From: Albugo candida
Taxonomy: Eukaryota > Oomycota > Peronosporomycetes > Albuginales > Albuginaceae
DNA length: 64,000 bases
Direction of reading: 5' to 3'
Assembly (NCBI GenBank): GCA_905220665.1
Contig: CAJNAR010000145.1
Coordinates: 620,001 to 684,000, forward strand
The notes under the pieces were generated by a model. It had not been told where the DNA came from, ran no database searches, and was given only the letters and a program-made list of their open reading frames with translations. Positions 46,574 to 59,074 of this stretch are shown piece after piece (positions within the stretch are counted from its first letter, which is position 1; each line of letters opens with the position of its first letter). The translations under genes were made by a program, and so were the position numbers.

Positions 46574-48336
46574 TCAAAATAAAGAATTCAAAGCATCCTC
46601 AAACTTTCTCAAGCCCACCTGGCATTCTTCAGTAGACAGCGTAAGTGGAGGCATGAATCTTAGCGTTTCATATATGCTGGTTGTGAGGATTAGAAGCCCA
46701 TTGTCGAAGCACGCTTTTGAGACACGAGAAGCAGAGCCCGCTGCAACAATCCTGTGATCAAATTCGACAGCAATCATCAATCCTAATCCTCGAACGTCCT
46801 GTGAAAGCTGCTTTAGACCTCAAGTCCGTCTTGTAGGTACTGATACTATACCTTTATTGGATACTTTCCACTATTTTGTAGATTTCGCAGTCCATGAAGT
46901 AGCTCACTACCTCGCTCGCGGGCATTGGCTGTGATATTTTCACGATTCATCACGCTCTAGTACACGGAAGAAATAGATATTGTAAATCATTCTACAGTCA
47001 ACGCTCATGTCTAACCTGTGTCGCAATAGCTGCTGCACAAGATACAGCATTCCCAGCGTAGGTCCCACCCATGGAGCCTGGGGGCTACATATAAACGATA
47101 TAAAATTGAATACAAAGCACAAGGAAAAATCAATTACCTGCATGTCCGTCAGTTCCTTACGGCTGACAAAGCCACTCAGAGGAAATCCGTTCGCGATTCC
47201 TTTGGCCATGACCAAAATGTCAGGTATGACGCCAAAATGTGTATCGATAGCGAACAATTCGCCCGTTCGACCAAATCCGCATTGAATCTACGACATCCAC
47301 TATTTTGTCATCAATGTTGCGAACAATGAAGTTCGCATGTGAAACCTCGTCGGCTATAAGTAGTATATCGTTCTTGGTGCAGATCTCTCTCAAGCCTTGC
47401 AAAAAACTCTTGGGTGGGACCACATATCCACCTTCTCCCTATTTGGAGTGATATTTGAATATGCAAATACAGTCGCTGCTATCTTATCTACCAAAATTGG
47501 CTCGATCAGTATTGCTGCTGTTTCAGATGGCGCAGTTTGTTGCTTGAGCAATACTTCCAACTGGTCCAGGCACCAAGCACTACAGAGTTCTGTAAAGCAG
47601 CAAGTAAGATACCAATATGCCATCACCGTTATGAATCGTTGATATATCACCGGGGTCGCTGATAGGTCCATGAATATGATATGGAAATGGAGCCACAAAT
47701 ACTCCACTCATAAGCGGTCCAAAGCCGTTTCTATATATGGTCTTGCTCGTTGTCAAGCTCATGGCTCCAAATGTCCGTCCATGATACCCTCCCTGCGGCC
47801 AATTATGAAAATGTGACATACATGTTTATAATTTTCTCTACCTGGAAAGTAATAATGTTCTGCTTTCGAGTCGCGTGTCGTGCTAATTTGACGGCATTCT
47901 CCACAGCTTCTGATCCACTACGATGTAAGATATTTCAAACATCTCCCACCGTTACCGATTATAAGTAGGGTGATAATTACGATGTTGCGAAAAAAAAGGA
48001 ATTCAATCCTTTCGGCATATTTGGAAGTAAGGCATCCGTGAGGTCGAGCATCAAATTGTGATATCCAATATTGACCTACGGAGATTGGCGAATTGATGAA
48101 AAAACCTGGAAAGCATTCATTTCATGGCGTACCTGAGCGTGTGTGAGAAGTGCAGTTTGTTCCTGAACAGCTTTTGTCACAGCAGGATGGCAATGTCCAA
48201 GATTTGTAACCGCAATGCCGCTCGTAAAGTCGAGAAACTTTTTATTCTCACTATTCCAAATCCAGGATCCTTTTCCTTTTGTCATGATCATCTCTGACAT
48301 ACGGCCGATACCTCGTGCCAAATGCTCCTTGCCCAT
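46574..48336 (-). CDS. Class III PLP aminotransferase, 4-aminobutyrate aminotransferase-like
   Basis: Ten exons: 48336-48133, 48075-47981, 47917-47842, 47792-47627, 47589-47492, 47438-47346, 47287-47138, 47084-47016, 46956-46852, 46798-46574; 426 aa, the size of bacterial GabT. All junctions keep frame; introns are 37-63 nt. Signature: [99 protein letters not shown] with the PLP Lys near residue 273, [16 protein letters not shown], and [12 protein letters not shown]. This family moves the omega-amino group of GABA or related amino acids to an oxo-acid. Substrate choice (GABA, ornithine or AGXT2-like) cannot be fixed. No mitochondrial presequence was found before the ATG, so it is either cytosolic or has a missed first exon. 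Confidence 0.88.
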
Positions 48337-50231
48337 GATTCAGTATGTTGTTGCCCAAGTTTCAAGATATTCCGCGTCGAGTTTGTAACCAATTGGAATG
48401 CAGCGCGTACCCTCTCCAAGTACGACACAATGAACGCCTCCCCTTTATCATACACTTCCATAACGCATACCCTCTAAAGCTGTGACCAATTCGAGACGCT
48501 ACTTCAACAACTCATAGGTTCAAAACTGACTTACGTATTTGATTTCAATGTGCATTCCGCTATGCAGTGTGTAGCGTCAGCGTATTCGTCCGTCACTTAC
48601 ATTCCGTTTGGACGCCATTAGCGACACAAATATCTCCGTTTGAGGAATATTTGAGTTCTCGATGGCATACATGCGCAAATGAGCTTGTTTTCGTGCTATG
48701 TACAGCGAGTCAAGGAATCGAATTGCTGTCATTTGAAAGAAACGGAATGTCTGCTTATAATGAATTGTGGAGGTTTAATAACATACCAAACATGCAGTTT
48801 GGAGTGTTAAGGGAATAACGTAAGTCATCTCAAGACGAATTATCTGCAGCGATCCCCTGAATATCTATGCTCGCATTGCGTGATTATTTGAGTCGTCAGT
48901 CACTCATCCTTGCTGTTTACTCGCCCATGATTACGCTATAGGGGTGATGGAAAGTGTGCCGTAAATAAAATCCCATAGGCTTCTTCGGTCCCGTAGTGGT
49001 ACAACACGACTTGTCCCATCTATAGAAGCACCTTTAAGTTGTACCTCATAATTACCTATCCAGCGTGTGTTTATTTATCCCTATGAAGCTGTAACCTGAC
49101 ATTCTCAAGTCTGAGTAATCGCGTTACATCTACTCTAGTCTGATTTGTGAAACCTGAGTCCTAATGGATCCAATATTTGGTATTATCTGTCAGTTCTGAC
49201 AAAAAAGAGTGTTGAAGCAGCTCCTTTGCAAGGCTAAAATGAACACGATCGCCATCCTGTGCGCTACAATTTTCACGACGGGCTAGTTTCTCTGGAGGAA
49301 GATAATCAGAAAAGAAGGGTATATATTATCGCTGAATATCGTGGAATGTTTGTGCTCGCAATAAAAAGAACATGTTTTTGGTGTGACATAAAACCAATCG
49401 CAAAACTCTACCCTTGTCGAAACAAATACGACAGATCTTGAGCTGGAATCGAAACTTGTTTGTTAACATTGTTGGTACGATATTATTCAATGAATGTTGG
49501 CGATAATTTATACAACGGTTCATCAAATGCCAACAGAAGCACTACAAGCTAAAAGCTTCTATCACAAAGTTCTTCGACTGGAAAAACTGCATCGAGTTGA
49601 TGACCTGAAGATGTAATACAGGTGCAAGATATCTGAGCCTGGCACGAATCTCCTGGTCTCGACAAGTGTCAAGCGTGAAGCGTAATGCGTCCAGTTTAAA
49701 GTACCGCAGACAAATGTGTCTTCGGAAAGGTGACCATATAGTTTGTAATCGTGCAGTATCAAATCTTCGGGCACATTCTTCTGGATTCGAGCTTTCGGGT
49801 AGTGAATATTAATTATGGATAGCGTGAGTTAACTTCAGAACAACTTCTAGAGGCCACTAAGCTAAAGTTTCTTCACATCCTACAGTGCAAGACACTTATA
49901 ATCAGACCATAAAAATCCCATGGATAAAAACTTGTTGAAAGGGAACGAGAACCTGCACACGAAACGGTCCAAGGTGCGACTGACGACACAACCGTTTTTG
50001 TTTTTGGTATAATGCAAGTCATCTATAATCTGTAATTATTATTTTTTGCGGCCAAAATTGAAGAATCATCAATTATAAACCGTCAACGAATATGATTGGC
50101 GTAAATTCAAAAACCCCAATACCATTCCAACAGCTTTTTCCCCAATCACATTTGATCTTGATACCAACCATCCTGCTCATTTGACAATAAAACACATTCC
50201 TATTTTTCTGCCAGCCCATTGATCTAAGCAG
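48337..50231. other. Intergenic, no feature recognised
   Basis: About 1.9 kb with only short, unconvincing frames on both strands. The aminotransferase promoter should lie at its left end. No transposon domain, LTR or tRNA was recognised. Confidence 0.45.
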
Positions 50232-52431
50232 CATGCCTCGAACATCAAAACAGCAACGTCACATGAAAGCTATGCGGACTGCTTATGAGACGAAAAAGCC
50301 GGAAATATATCAAGTTCAACTATCGAAAATAGGAGCGACATAAAGGCGGATTTAGAAGCTGAATTCGAGGATTTTGAGGAAGAGCAACGGACACCATTAT
50401 TGTGAGTATAAAGTCTGCTTGTGAACGGCCTTCTCGGTACCTTGTAGATTTCGACAGAACGAAGCGGCGCGAAAGAGCAGTGTAGGAAAAAGCAGCTATT
50501 GTTTAAAAAAAGCTAGAGACATACTAAAAAAAAAGTCTACAAATTATTGATCATATACACGATTACCATATTTCTTTTTCAGAGATCCTCTTTCTTGACT
50601 AAAAGATAAGGCGAAAGCCACACAGCGTCATCCTATAGACTCTAAAAGCGAGGACTTGATAGATGAAAGACCTCTTTATTCTCACAACAATCTTCAAAGA
50701 GCGCTTGTGAAACTGGGAAAACAAAATGAATCACAGGAGGAAAGTATGCGGCTGCGTCTTGCCTCTGTTGCAGGATACTTCAGGCTTATACTCTGCGGCA
50801 GTGAGGTATAGTTGATTCATTTGCACATTCTCTAGCGCAATTTTATTTTATTTATTAACGGTCTATCGTCATTGCAAAATAGATAGTTGCTGCCTCGCAA
50901 ATAATTGCGGCTGCGAATGGAAAAGGGCGTTGGTTTGCCGAGATGCTTCGTGGATGGGAATGTTTATATCTTGAAGCTGATTTTACTCCCGAGAGCAAGC
51001 AGGGAAAGCATATTAAAACAATCAGTTTATTAGAGGATGGAGATGTCATTGCAGATGTGCAGCTTTACCTTCGAAACAATAAATTCTGCATAGTACCAAC
51101 GGATTCTACCAAGCATGTCAACGGGCAAATACTTCCAAAAGTTGATCCCACCGCATCTATCCACCTCAGCACTGTGACCCGCTGGATGAAGTTACTTGGC
51201 CTACGCTATTCAGAGGTCAAGAAAGGCAAGTACGTTGATGGCCATGAACGAGCAGATGTCGTGGCATATCGTACTCAGTTTTTGGAACGAATGAGAATCT
51301 ATGAGCCATTTATGCCGGAATTTGCTGGGGCCGGAAATGGAATCGGAGATTTGGCCTGCCAAAGATGCCATCATCCTAGTGACGCACGATGAAAGCACAT
51401 TTGCCCCCCCATGATGGTCAGAAGAAGCTATGGCTTCCTGATAGCGAACAGCCACTGCGGAAGAAGGTGGCTGGAAGATCGATACATGTAAGCGAATTCC
51501 TGACTGATGATGGTAAGTCTATTATTTTAGAGTTTTTCGCTCATTACTTTGATCAAGAGTTAACATTTTCTGTCTCATTCAAGGGGGTCGACTATCTTTG
51601 ATCAAAGAAAAGAAGCTTCAAAACAGCAATCTTCCAGAAGAGGCCTGCATAATCACATATCCCGGCAAGAACTATGATGGTTGGTGGACTGCGGAAGACC
51701 TTCATAAGCAAGTCCGGGATGCCGCAATTCCCATTTTCGATGCGCAGTTTCCCAATGCAAAAGCTCTCTTCGCTTTCAACAATGCGACTAGCCACGAAGC
51801 ATTTGCTGAAGATGCTCTCGTATCTCAACGGATGAATCTTGGACCGGAAGGAAAGCAACCGGTGATGCGGAATGGAATGTTTGTAGATGGTACATCGCAA
51901 GCCATGGTATTACCCACAGATCATCCTCTGGCCGGACAACCAAAGGGCATAAAGATCGTCCTACAGGAACGCAAACTCTGGACGAAAAACGTTCGCCTGG
52001 ATTCGGGGTAAATGTGGTGACACAGGTAGCTGCTGTGGCCGCAGTGTTATTCAGAACCAGCCAGACTTTAAGACTCAAAAAGGTTTGTTGGAAGAGACAA
52101 TCACCGCGGCGGGCCATCTCATCATATTTTACCCCAAATTTCATTGCGAATTTAATTTTATAGAAACCGTTTGGGGGAAGCAAAACAATACGCAAGGAAC
52201 AATTGCGATCACACATGGAAAGGATTGGTCGCGACAGTTCCGAAAGCACTTGTCTCAGTTTCACTCGCAACAATCCGTCTCCATGCAAGAAAGTGCTTCC
52301 TTTATATGGACGTGTATCGGAAAGATCTATCCCGAAAAGCCGCGGAATATGCTATGAGAAAGTACCGATCACATCGAAGAGTTCCAGATTCAGTTCACAC
52401 AGACAGCAATGCTTTAGTAGATACTGTATGA
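50232..52431 (+). pseudogene. Broken DDE-superfamily transposase (DNA transposon)
   Basis: Resembles the large DDE endonuclease transposases common in fungi and oomycetes. It may begin at 50232 (MPRTSKQQRHMKAMR). Recognised parts: AANGKGRWFAEMLRGW about 50905-50960; HLSTVTRWMKLLGLRYSEV and GKYVDGHERADVVAYR about 51165-51270; VTHDESTF with the first catalytic Asp about 51374-51400; GRSIHVSEFLTDDG; an intron-like GTAAGT block 51513-51583 whose removal restores frame; YPGKNYDGWWTAEDL about 51660-51700; FNNATSHEAFAEDAL about 51775-51820, where the second catalytic Asp appears to be Asn; [13 protein letters not shown] with the catalytic Glu about 52127-52167; and [23 protein letters not shown]. 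Frame breaks lie near 51360, at the seven-C run near 51401-51407, after 52010 and near 52170. Terminal inverted repeats were not located. Confidence 0.72.
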
Positions 52432-52474
52432 AGCTGTAAGTATAATATAAAGATAATATATTACACTTGTACTC

Positions 52475-52490
52475 AAACCCTAAACCCTAA
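52475..52490. repeat. Short interstitial telomere-type repeat
   Basis: aaaccctaaaccctaa holds two CCCTAAA units, the complement of TTTAGGG, the repeat used at oomycete and plant telomeres. Sixteen bases can occur by chance, but the site lies just past the end of the DDE transposase relic. Confidence 0.6.
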
Positions 52491-52853
52491 TTTGCCCACT
52501 GATGGCGGCCAATTTTACGCTTCGATAGGAAATACTAGTTGAATCTAGAGAACCAAGGCAACTTTTAAAGCCTATAAATTATCCAAAAATCATCCAATTT
52601 AAAATCTAAGCCTTTTGTTTTGAAGCGCTAGACTGTATCCATCATATAGAATCTCTTTTTTTGTTATGCGATAATTTATGCGTGAAGAGTAGTGAATTTA
52701 CTAAGGCCTAAAAAGTTACAGGTTATAGGTGGTGTGCACTGTATATACAGCAACAAATGAATTTCCTTGTATACCATATGTAAGGTGTACACACCATTCA
52801 TAATAGTCCAGGGACTTGTTGATAGGAACCCATATTCTATTTATCAGAAAATT

Positions 52854-53045
52854 GAGGGGCATGTGCTGGTGTGTATTAGGTATGAAAGGGAGAAGCGTTC
52901 CAGTTTATCCAAAAACGAAAAAAGTGTGCTGGATTCTAATAGAAATTCGAGGGGCATACGTTGGTGTGTATCGCAATAGTATGGGATAAGCGTTGCAATT
53001 TATTAGGGAACGAAAAAAGTGTGGTGGGATTTTATTGGAAATCCG
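52854..53045. repeat. Diverged tandem duplication, period about 95 bp
   Basis: Unit 1 starts gaggggcatgtgctggtgtg at 52854 and unit 2 gaggggcatacgttggtgtg at 52949. Both contain aacgaaaaaagtgtg and end in a gaaatt/gaaatcc stretch. No ORF spans them. Confidence 0.7.
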
Positions 53046-53362
53046 GTGGAACAGCGATGGACTGAATTTTGTAAGAAAAAGACTATGAATATTCGTTGGA
53101 CTTGATCGGGAAACTTAGGGAATTAAGAAATGAATTATAGTAAAAGGAAAATTTTAGCTCTCCCTTTTAAGAAAGCTGTGTATTGCTATTTTGGTCATGT
53201 ATTAAGCTTTGCGGTTCTTTCTTCTATTCCTTAGCGAAGATGACTTTTTCGATATAACGGAAACTTAGTGCAGAAATGAGAAATCACGTTGACTATCCAG
53301 GTTCCTCCAAACTGTCCACAGTTGTAGCATTCTTCCTTCCTAGAGCTAGGACGATAATGTTA

Positions 53363-53436
53363 TACAGGTTTTACTGTACTTACGTTTATAGGTTTTACTC
53401 CACTTACATGTACAGGTTTGTTTTACCGTACTTAGC
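53363..53436. repeat. 24-bp tandem repeat, three units
   Basis: Units begin at 53363, 53387 and 53411 with the core tacaggttttac or tataggttttac followed by a cacttac/tacttac stretch. Minisatellite-like and non-coding. Confidence 0.7.
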
Positions 53437-53894
53437 TAATTCGGTACCGGTGGTCCAAATATGGAACGTGTTCCAATGACCTTTCTTTTTTTCCGCAGGA
53501 AAGCAAATGTCGCTCGTTTGTGCCTTCATTTTCCAATACACTCTCTTCTATCTACACCACACTAAAACAAAACCAATTGACCGGAATGGTTCGAATCACG
53601 TTATAAAGCTTTGCAATGGTCGCATCCGTTTTCCTTTACTCGACTGAGCAATCACAATCAGATGAGAATAAAGTAAAACAACTCAGAGTAGGAATAAGAA
53701 AAACTAGAGTTATGGAAGAACAAGCAGAAGAAGGTAATGTACCTAGTCTCCATTACCCGTAGCTCAAGTGTAATGTTCTCTTGAAATTTGATCAGGTAAA
53801 GCAAGGTTGCTTTAAAGTAGGGGTCAACTGCTCAAACAGATCGATCAGAGTTTAAGTAAAATCGAAAGAGAAGGGTAAAAGAGGCGGGATGCTG

Positions 53895-54183
53895 TGACAG
53901 GCCCTTGGCTGGCAGAGGGACCGATCGGTCCAGAGGAGCTTGTTAGAAGGCAACTCTGGGATGTGTGGTAAAAGTGAGAATCCTTCAAAATCCTAGCGAT
54001 AGCGCAGGTCGCTCTACAGATACTCTCTACTGCTACTCTGTGTGTCGTGAGCGCTCGCTATGTACTTTTTTCCCATGCGCGTGGGTTCATACTGGCTGAT
54101 TCTGGTCTGGCTGGTAATTATATGCAATGAGCTGACAACTGGTCGGACCAGGTTGAAGTGGAGATGATGTCTCAGTCATGTCA
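53895..54183 (-). repeat. Gypsy G 3' LTR (289 bp)
   Basis: Starts TGACAG and ends CATGTCA, with TGACA/TGTCA terminal inverted ends. Matches 58166-58459. Flanked on its outer side by gctg (53891-53894), repeated at 58460-58463. Confidence 0.88.
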
Positions 54184-57100
54184 TTCTCCCCCCATGAACT
54201 TGTGCGCTAACACGGGAACACGCGTCGGATGCTTATTTGCTGCGTGGTCGATCCTTTGGCGATCGTGATCGTGCCGTTGTCGTGGGCATCCGTGATGGTG
54301 AGTGGTCCATTGGCTACTAAACGTGTCTTCGCGCGAAACTGCTTCGGTACTCGGACCATGTCGTTGTCACCGACGTTGTAAAAGTGCGAAATGCACTTGT
54401 CGTTATCTCGGTCGTTGTCGGCGAGAATCGCGTCGAATCGCCGCTTGGACATGTAGCTCCGGTTTGCTTCGTAGAGCTTGCGTGTGATCATGTCCTGACC
54501 AAAGATGAGTTGGCCAGGTGATGCGTTCAGGATGCTTGTTGTAACTGGCTCGAACAGCGAACGCGGAGTAGTGAAGTGCTTTTGAGAAGCTCCATGTGGA
54601 CGCGCTCGCAGATTGCATTGGCTTGCGGGTTCTTTGCAGTGATCGGCTTCGATTTGATCCCGTAGCTCTGCAAGAGTTCTTGGAACTCCTCACCAATGAA
54701 CTCAGTACCGAGATCATGAACGACTTGAACTGGACCGGGATAATGGCAAATCCACTCGCGGTCAAAGCTCTCTGCTGTCGTCAGTCTTTTCTTGTCTGGT
54801 TGAACGCCGACTTCGAGCCAGCGTGTCGCTTGATCGATGATCGTGATACCGTAATAGCCATCGTACGGACCAATAAGGTCGACGTGCACGACGTCCCACG
54901 GGTTCACTGTCTTTAGCGTCCTTGGTGGTAGTAGTCCGTAGTCTTGTTTGCCGCCGTGGAATTTAGGTCGTTTGCACGTCAGACACAACTTGACACGCTT
55001 GATGATCGACGCTTCCATTGCAGGTCAGTAGAGCGACTTTCGTATCGTCTTGTACAGGAGCTCAGGACCAGCGTGCCCGAGATTGTGGTGGTACCAATCC
55101 AGGAGGTCGTCACGCAACGTGTCTGGGACAACGACGCGACCTTGAAATGCGCGTGCATCCTAGGAGAGCAAGCAGCTTGTAGTTCGGGTTATTCTGACCG
55201 GCGAGGCACGCAGACTTGATCGCCTGGATAGTTTCATCGCGCTCCTGTTGCTGGCGGATGACTGGGCCGTGCATGACACATGGTGGATCGTCCGTCGCGG
55301 CGTTGATCTCGTCGTGCATTTGCGCTTGCTCTCCTGTGTCAAATCGCATTCGAGAAAAGGCGTCCGCGCCGGCGTTCATTATGCCCTTGATGCAGGCAAT
55401 GACAAACGCTACTCGGAAAGCAGCAGCTTCCATCGCTTGACCCTGAGACTCGTCTCGTTCGGATAGATGAGGTTTTTGTGATCGGTGTGCGCAATGACCT
55501 CGAAGCCAGGCAACATGGTGCGATACTCGCGAAGCAGTTCCACAATCGACAGGAGCTCGAGCTCCATCGTTGTATAGTTGATCTGGTGCTTGCTGAGCGT
55601 GCGAGAGTAACAGGCGAGAATTTTATTTTCTTGCATCACGATGCCACCAAGCTGCTTTCCACTTGCATCAGCTTAGACGTGGAACGGGAGGTCAAAGTCA
55701 GGGAACGCCAGCAACACAGCTTCTGCAAACGCCTTCTGGACGGCCCGGAACGCGTCGGTGTCGCTTTGCAGCCATTTGAATGCGACTTTGGAGCTCGTGA
55801 AGCGTTTCAGCGGCGCACATAGTGCTGACTTGTTGGGGATCATATCGCGATAGTAATCGATCCTGCCTAGAAAGCGACGCAGCTCTTTCTTGTTGCAAGG
55901 AACGGCGATCTTGTTGATTGCTTGGATCTTCTTCGCTTGTGATTAAATGCCCTGAGCTGTGAGTGTAAAGCCGATGTAGTCGACAGACTTGCGCAGCACG
56001 TGACACTTCTTGCCATCAAGTGTCACGTCGTAATTGGCCAGACGCTCGAGCAGCACACGCAGGTGCTCGAGGTGCTCGCTCTCGGTGTTGGAGTACACGA
56101 GTAATTCATCCAAGTAAACGACCACGAACGGGAGATCGCCGAAGATCTTCTCCATGCACGCTTTAAACTTATCGGGCGCCGTTGAGATCCCCATTGGCAG
56201 ACGTTTGTACTGGTACTTGCCGAATGAAAGACAAAAAGCCGTGTGAGCTCGAATCTGCTTGGCAAGACGCCTGGCATAATATCCCATGTTTGCGTCGAAT
56301 GTATAGAGGAACTTGGCGCCAGCGATCTCGCGTATCTTTTGGAACGTAATACGGACTGCGACGCAGGTACTTGTTCAGCACTCGGAAGTCGATAAGCAAA
56401 CGCAGCGAGCCATTTGGCTTCGTGATGAAGAAGGCTGGCGATATCATCTCGGAGTCGTAGATTTGCTCAAGCGCATCCGCGTCGAACAGGCGCTGGATCT
56501 CGTCCTTGGCCTTGGCTTCCATCGAGCGAGGCAGTTCGTACGGATTTGCACGGACGGCACGGACGCCCGGCGACAGTGGGAGCTCGTCAAAGCGCATTCG
56601 ACCCAAGTGACCGTCGTATAGTAGCTGATGCTCCTCCAGAAGCTTTAGGACGCGAGCGGCTAGCGGTGCCGGCAGGTGATCGGGCACCAAGTCGGTAGGA
56701 TGGACACCGTAGTCAACGACCTCCTTGTATTCGTCTGGAAACTCGCGATCACGAGTGTCCGCGCGAACCGATGCTGTGCCACTGCCACCCGTGTTGAGAG
56801 ACGTTTGGTGTCCGTCCCACTGGACGACTTTGGCTTTGAAGTTGAGCACAATTCCTAGAGAATCCATGAGATCGCGCCCGATGACCATCTCGTCTTGGCT
56901 GTCGATGACTACTTCAAAACGATGAGTGATTGTAGTCGTAGGGTTGAGCTTGGGGAAGCAAAAATGCACCATCATGGAGCCGGTGCTCGTCACGTTGCCG
57001 CCAACAGTTTTTAACGTTGTAGATGAGGGAGCGAGGTTGCTTCCGTGCTTGATGTCGGCGCTCATCGTGGTTGCATTGATGATGCTCTTTGATGCACCGC

Positions 57101-58165
57101 TGTCGAACAAAACGTCGAACGCGCGGTTGTCGTGTCGAATCTGCACCTTGATGCGCAGTGGCGCGATCTTGTTCGCTGGCTTTTTCCCCCAGCAAGCCGA
57201 TCAGCTTGATCTTGTCTTCGTTGTCGCCTAATTCGGAGATGCGAGGGTAGTTCTTTGTCGGCTGCTTTGGCTTGGCTTCCACTAGCTTGTTCTCTTCCTG
57301 ACGCTGCTTCTTGAGGACGAAGCAGTCGGCGGAGTCGTGCGAGTCAGTCTTGTGGAATGTGCACCACTTGCTTTTGGTCTTTGGGTTCGACGTGCTGTTG
57401 TTCCTGCTCTTGTTGTCGTGCTTCTGCTTGCTGTAGTTGGACTCAGATTGAGAAGCGAGAGGCCTTGCCGCCGGTTTGGTTGTTGATGTTGCTCTTGTGC
57501 GACTTGTCGCGGCTGTTGACCTTCTCACGCTTCTCGAGAAGCTCGAATTACAGAACAAGCGCCATCAGCTTGTTATCATTGTCGCTCGCAGCTGCAAGTT
57601 TGTCTTGTCAGTCATTCGGCATGGCTCGCTTAAAGAAAAGGCATTGCTGCACCTCCGGAATAACTTCGGCTTTCGTCGGTAGCTTCGCGAAGAGGCGCAC
57701 GAGCTGCATCAAACAGCGACTGAAAGCTTGCACCGTCGCGTTGTTTGGTTAGTGACCACAGCTCTTCGTCGAGGTTCTCGCTGAAGTCGCCAGGGACCAT
57801 TAGCATGCCGATCTGGTCGTGGAAGTCCTCGAACGAGGCATTCGCTTCGACTGCTTGTCGAGCGAGCGTCTGGACGTCCTGTCCAAGCTCTCCTTCGATG
57901 AGGATCATGAGCTGGCTTGCTGCTTGTTCTGTGGTCCTGTGCTTCCGCGCAACGAGGCTCTTGAAGCTCATGCTCCACTTGAGCCAGCTCTTTGCAGTCC
58001 CTCCGTAGAACTTAGGGATCTTGATCTTTGCGGTGTACGCAGGTGGGGCTTCCGTTGCTGGACACGTGACGATTGTGTACGTGACGTACTCCTCGTCGTC
58101 GTCGTTCCGGCCCATGGCGATGGGAAGGGATTCTTCAGTTCCGATTTAAATTTGATTAATCAGAA

Positions 58166-58459
58166 TGACAGCCGTTGGCTGGCAGAGAGCCAATCGGGCC
58201 AGAGGAGCTTGTTGGAAGGCAGCTCTGGGATGTGTGGTAAAAGTGAGAATACTTTAATCCCTTGAAATCCTAGCGATAGCGCGTGGCGCTCTACAGATAC
58301 TCTCTACTGTTACTCTGTGTGTCGTGAGCGCTCGCTGTGTACTTCTTCCCATCCGCGTGTATTCATACTGGCTGATTCTGGTCTGGTTGGTAATGATATG
58401 CAATAAGCTGACAACTGGTAGGACCAGGTTGAAGTGGAGATGACGTCGCCGTCATGTCA
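58166..58459 (-). repeat. Gypsy G 5' LTR (294 bp)
   Basis: Partner of 53895-54183, with about a tenth of positions different by eye plus small indels, so the insertion is not recent. Gag begins 51 bp inside the element from this LTR. Confidence 0.88.
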
Positions 58460-59015
58460 GCTGGTAATGCGTGTTCGTTATCCGCAACGACCTGCCCACC
58501 CAATCGAAAATTGAAGAAAAAGCTTCTTCGATAATATTTCTACATCCAAGTTGGTAAACACGTGTTAGGCACCTGGTACACAAGTGTGGTTTCTCCACCA
58601 AGTCTCCATCAGGAACAAAATAAACACCAAGAAATATAATCATCTTATTTTTTCAATTATGAAATACGAGCAACTAATTCTCATTACGCTAGTAATTATG
58701 AAGCATGTTACAGCTATAGCTACCAGTTTCTCACGTGGTAGCACTCCCTTCGCAATTCATTGCTTTATTTCACCATTAATGTAATTACGTTCCCTATTAT
58801 ACTCCTTTATCATAACGTTCGATCAGCATATTTTGATGAATGCTTCGTCAGTAATCCAATTCTTCTTCAACGGCGTCTTTGTTACCTTCTTCTAGTGCAC
58901 CTATGTTTGTTTCTGCTCTGTATTTGCTCTGAAATATCATTCTATTGCACTATTGCTAGACTATCGCTGATTGACGCTTCTTTTAGACAAGCTATCTACA
59001 CAGGACGATTGTATA
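58460..59015. other. Spacer, no feature recognised
   Basis: Hydrophobic open frames near 58760-59098 are low-complexity T-rich sequence rather than a gene. Nothing else recognised. Confidence 0.4.
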
Positions 59016-59074
59016 TCGTCAAGGATTTCATAACGCTGTTAACCTGGTTCTTGAAGTACCTTCCTTATCCTATC
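59016..59074 (-). mobile_element. SINE1 tail fragment
   Basis: Matches the 3' tail of SINE1 (tcaaggatttcat..., ...taccttccttatccta) seen at 5620 and 15883 and stops exactly where the Copia LTR begins at 59075. Head and body are missing. Confidence 0.75.

Larger units (their letters stand above)
52432..53894. other. Intergenic spacer with simple repeats
   Basis: Non-coding on inspection. Contains a two-unit telomere-type repeat (52475-52490), a diverged 95-bp tandem duplication (52854-53045) and a 24-bp triple repeat (53363-53436). Nothing else recognised. Confidence 0.5.
53895..58459 (-). mobile_element. Gypsy G: nearly complete Ty3/gypsy retrotransposon
   Basis: Minus-strand element of about 4.6 kb with paired LTRs and 4-bp target duplication gctg. 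Gag starts at 58115 (MGRNDDDEEYVTYT, IKIPKFYGGTAKSWLKW). A CCHC-like knuckle WCTFHKTDSHDSADCFVL lies at about 57365-57312. Protease LFDSGASKSIIN is near 57110-57075. Reverse transcriptase: SPAFFITKPNGSLRLLIDF about 56430-56375, then KYQYKRLPMGISTAPDKF and VVVYLDELLVYS (YLDE where YLDD is usual) about 56135-56100. RNase H-like CYSRTLSKHQINYTTMELELL is at about 55610-55550. Integrase follows at 55018-54527 (VHVDLIGP, VVHDLGTEFIGE, ICERVHMEL give D, D, E). A C-terminal part ends at 54207. A few frameshifts and stops split the polyprotein. No chromodomain seen, unlike gypsy A-C. Confidence 0.88.

Noticed and set aside
54302..58265. Many plus-strand ORFs across gypsy G
   Set aside because: All lie opposite gag, protease, RT and integrase of the minus-strand element.
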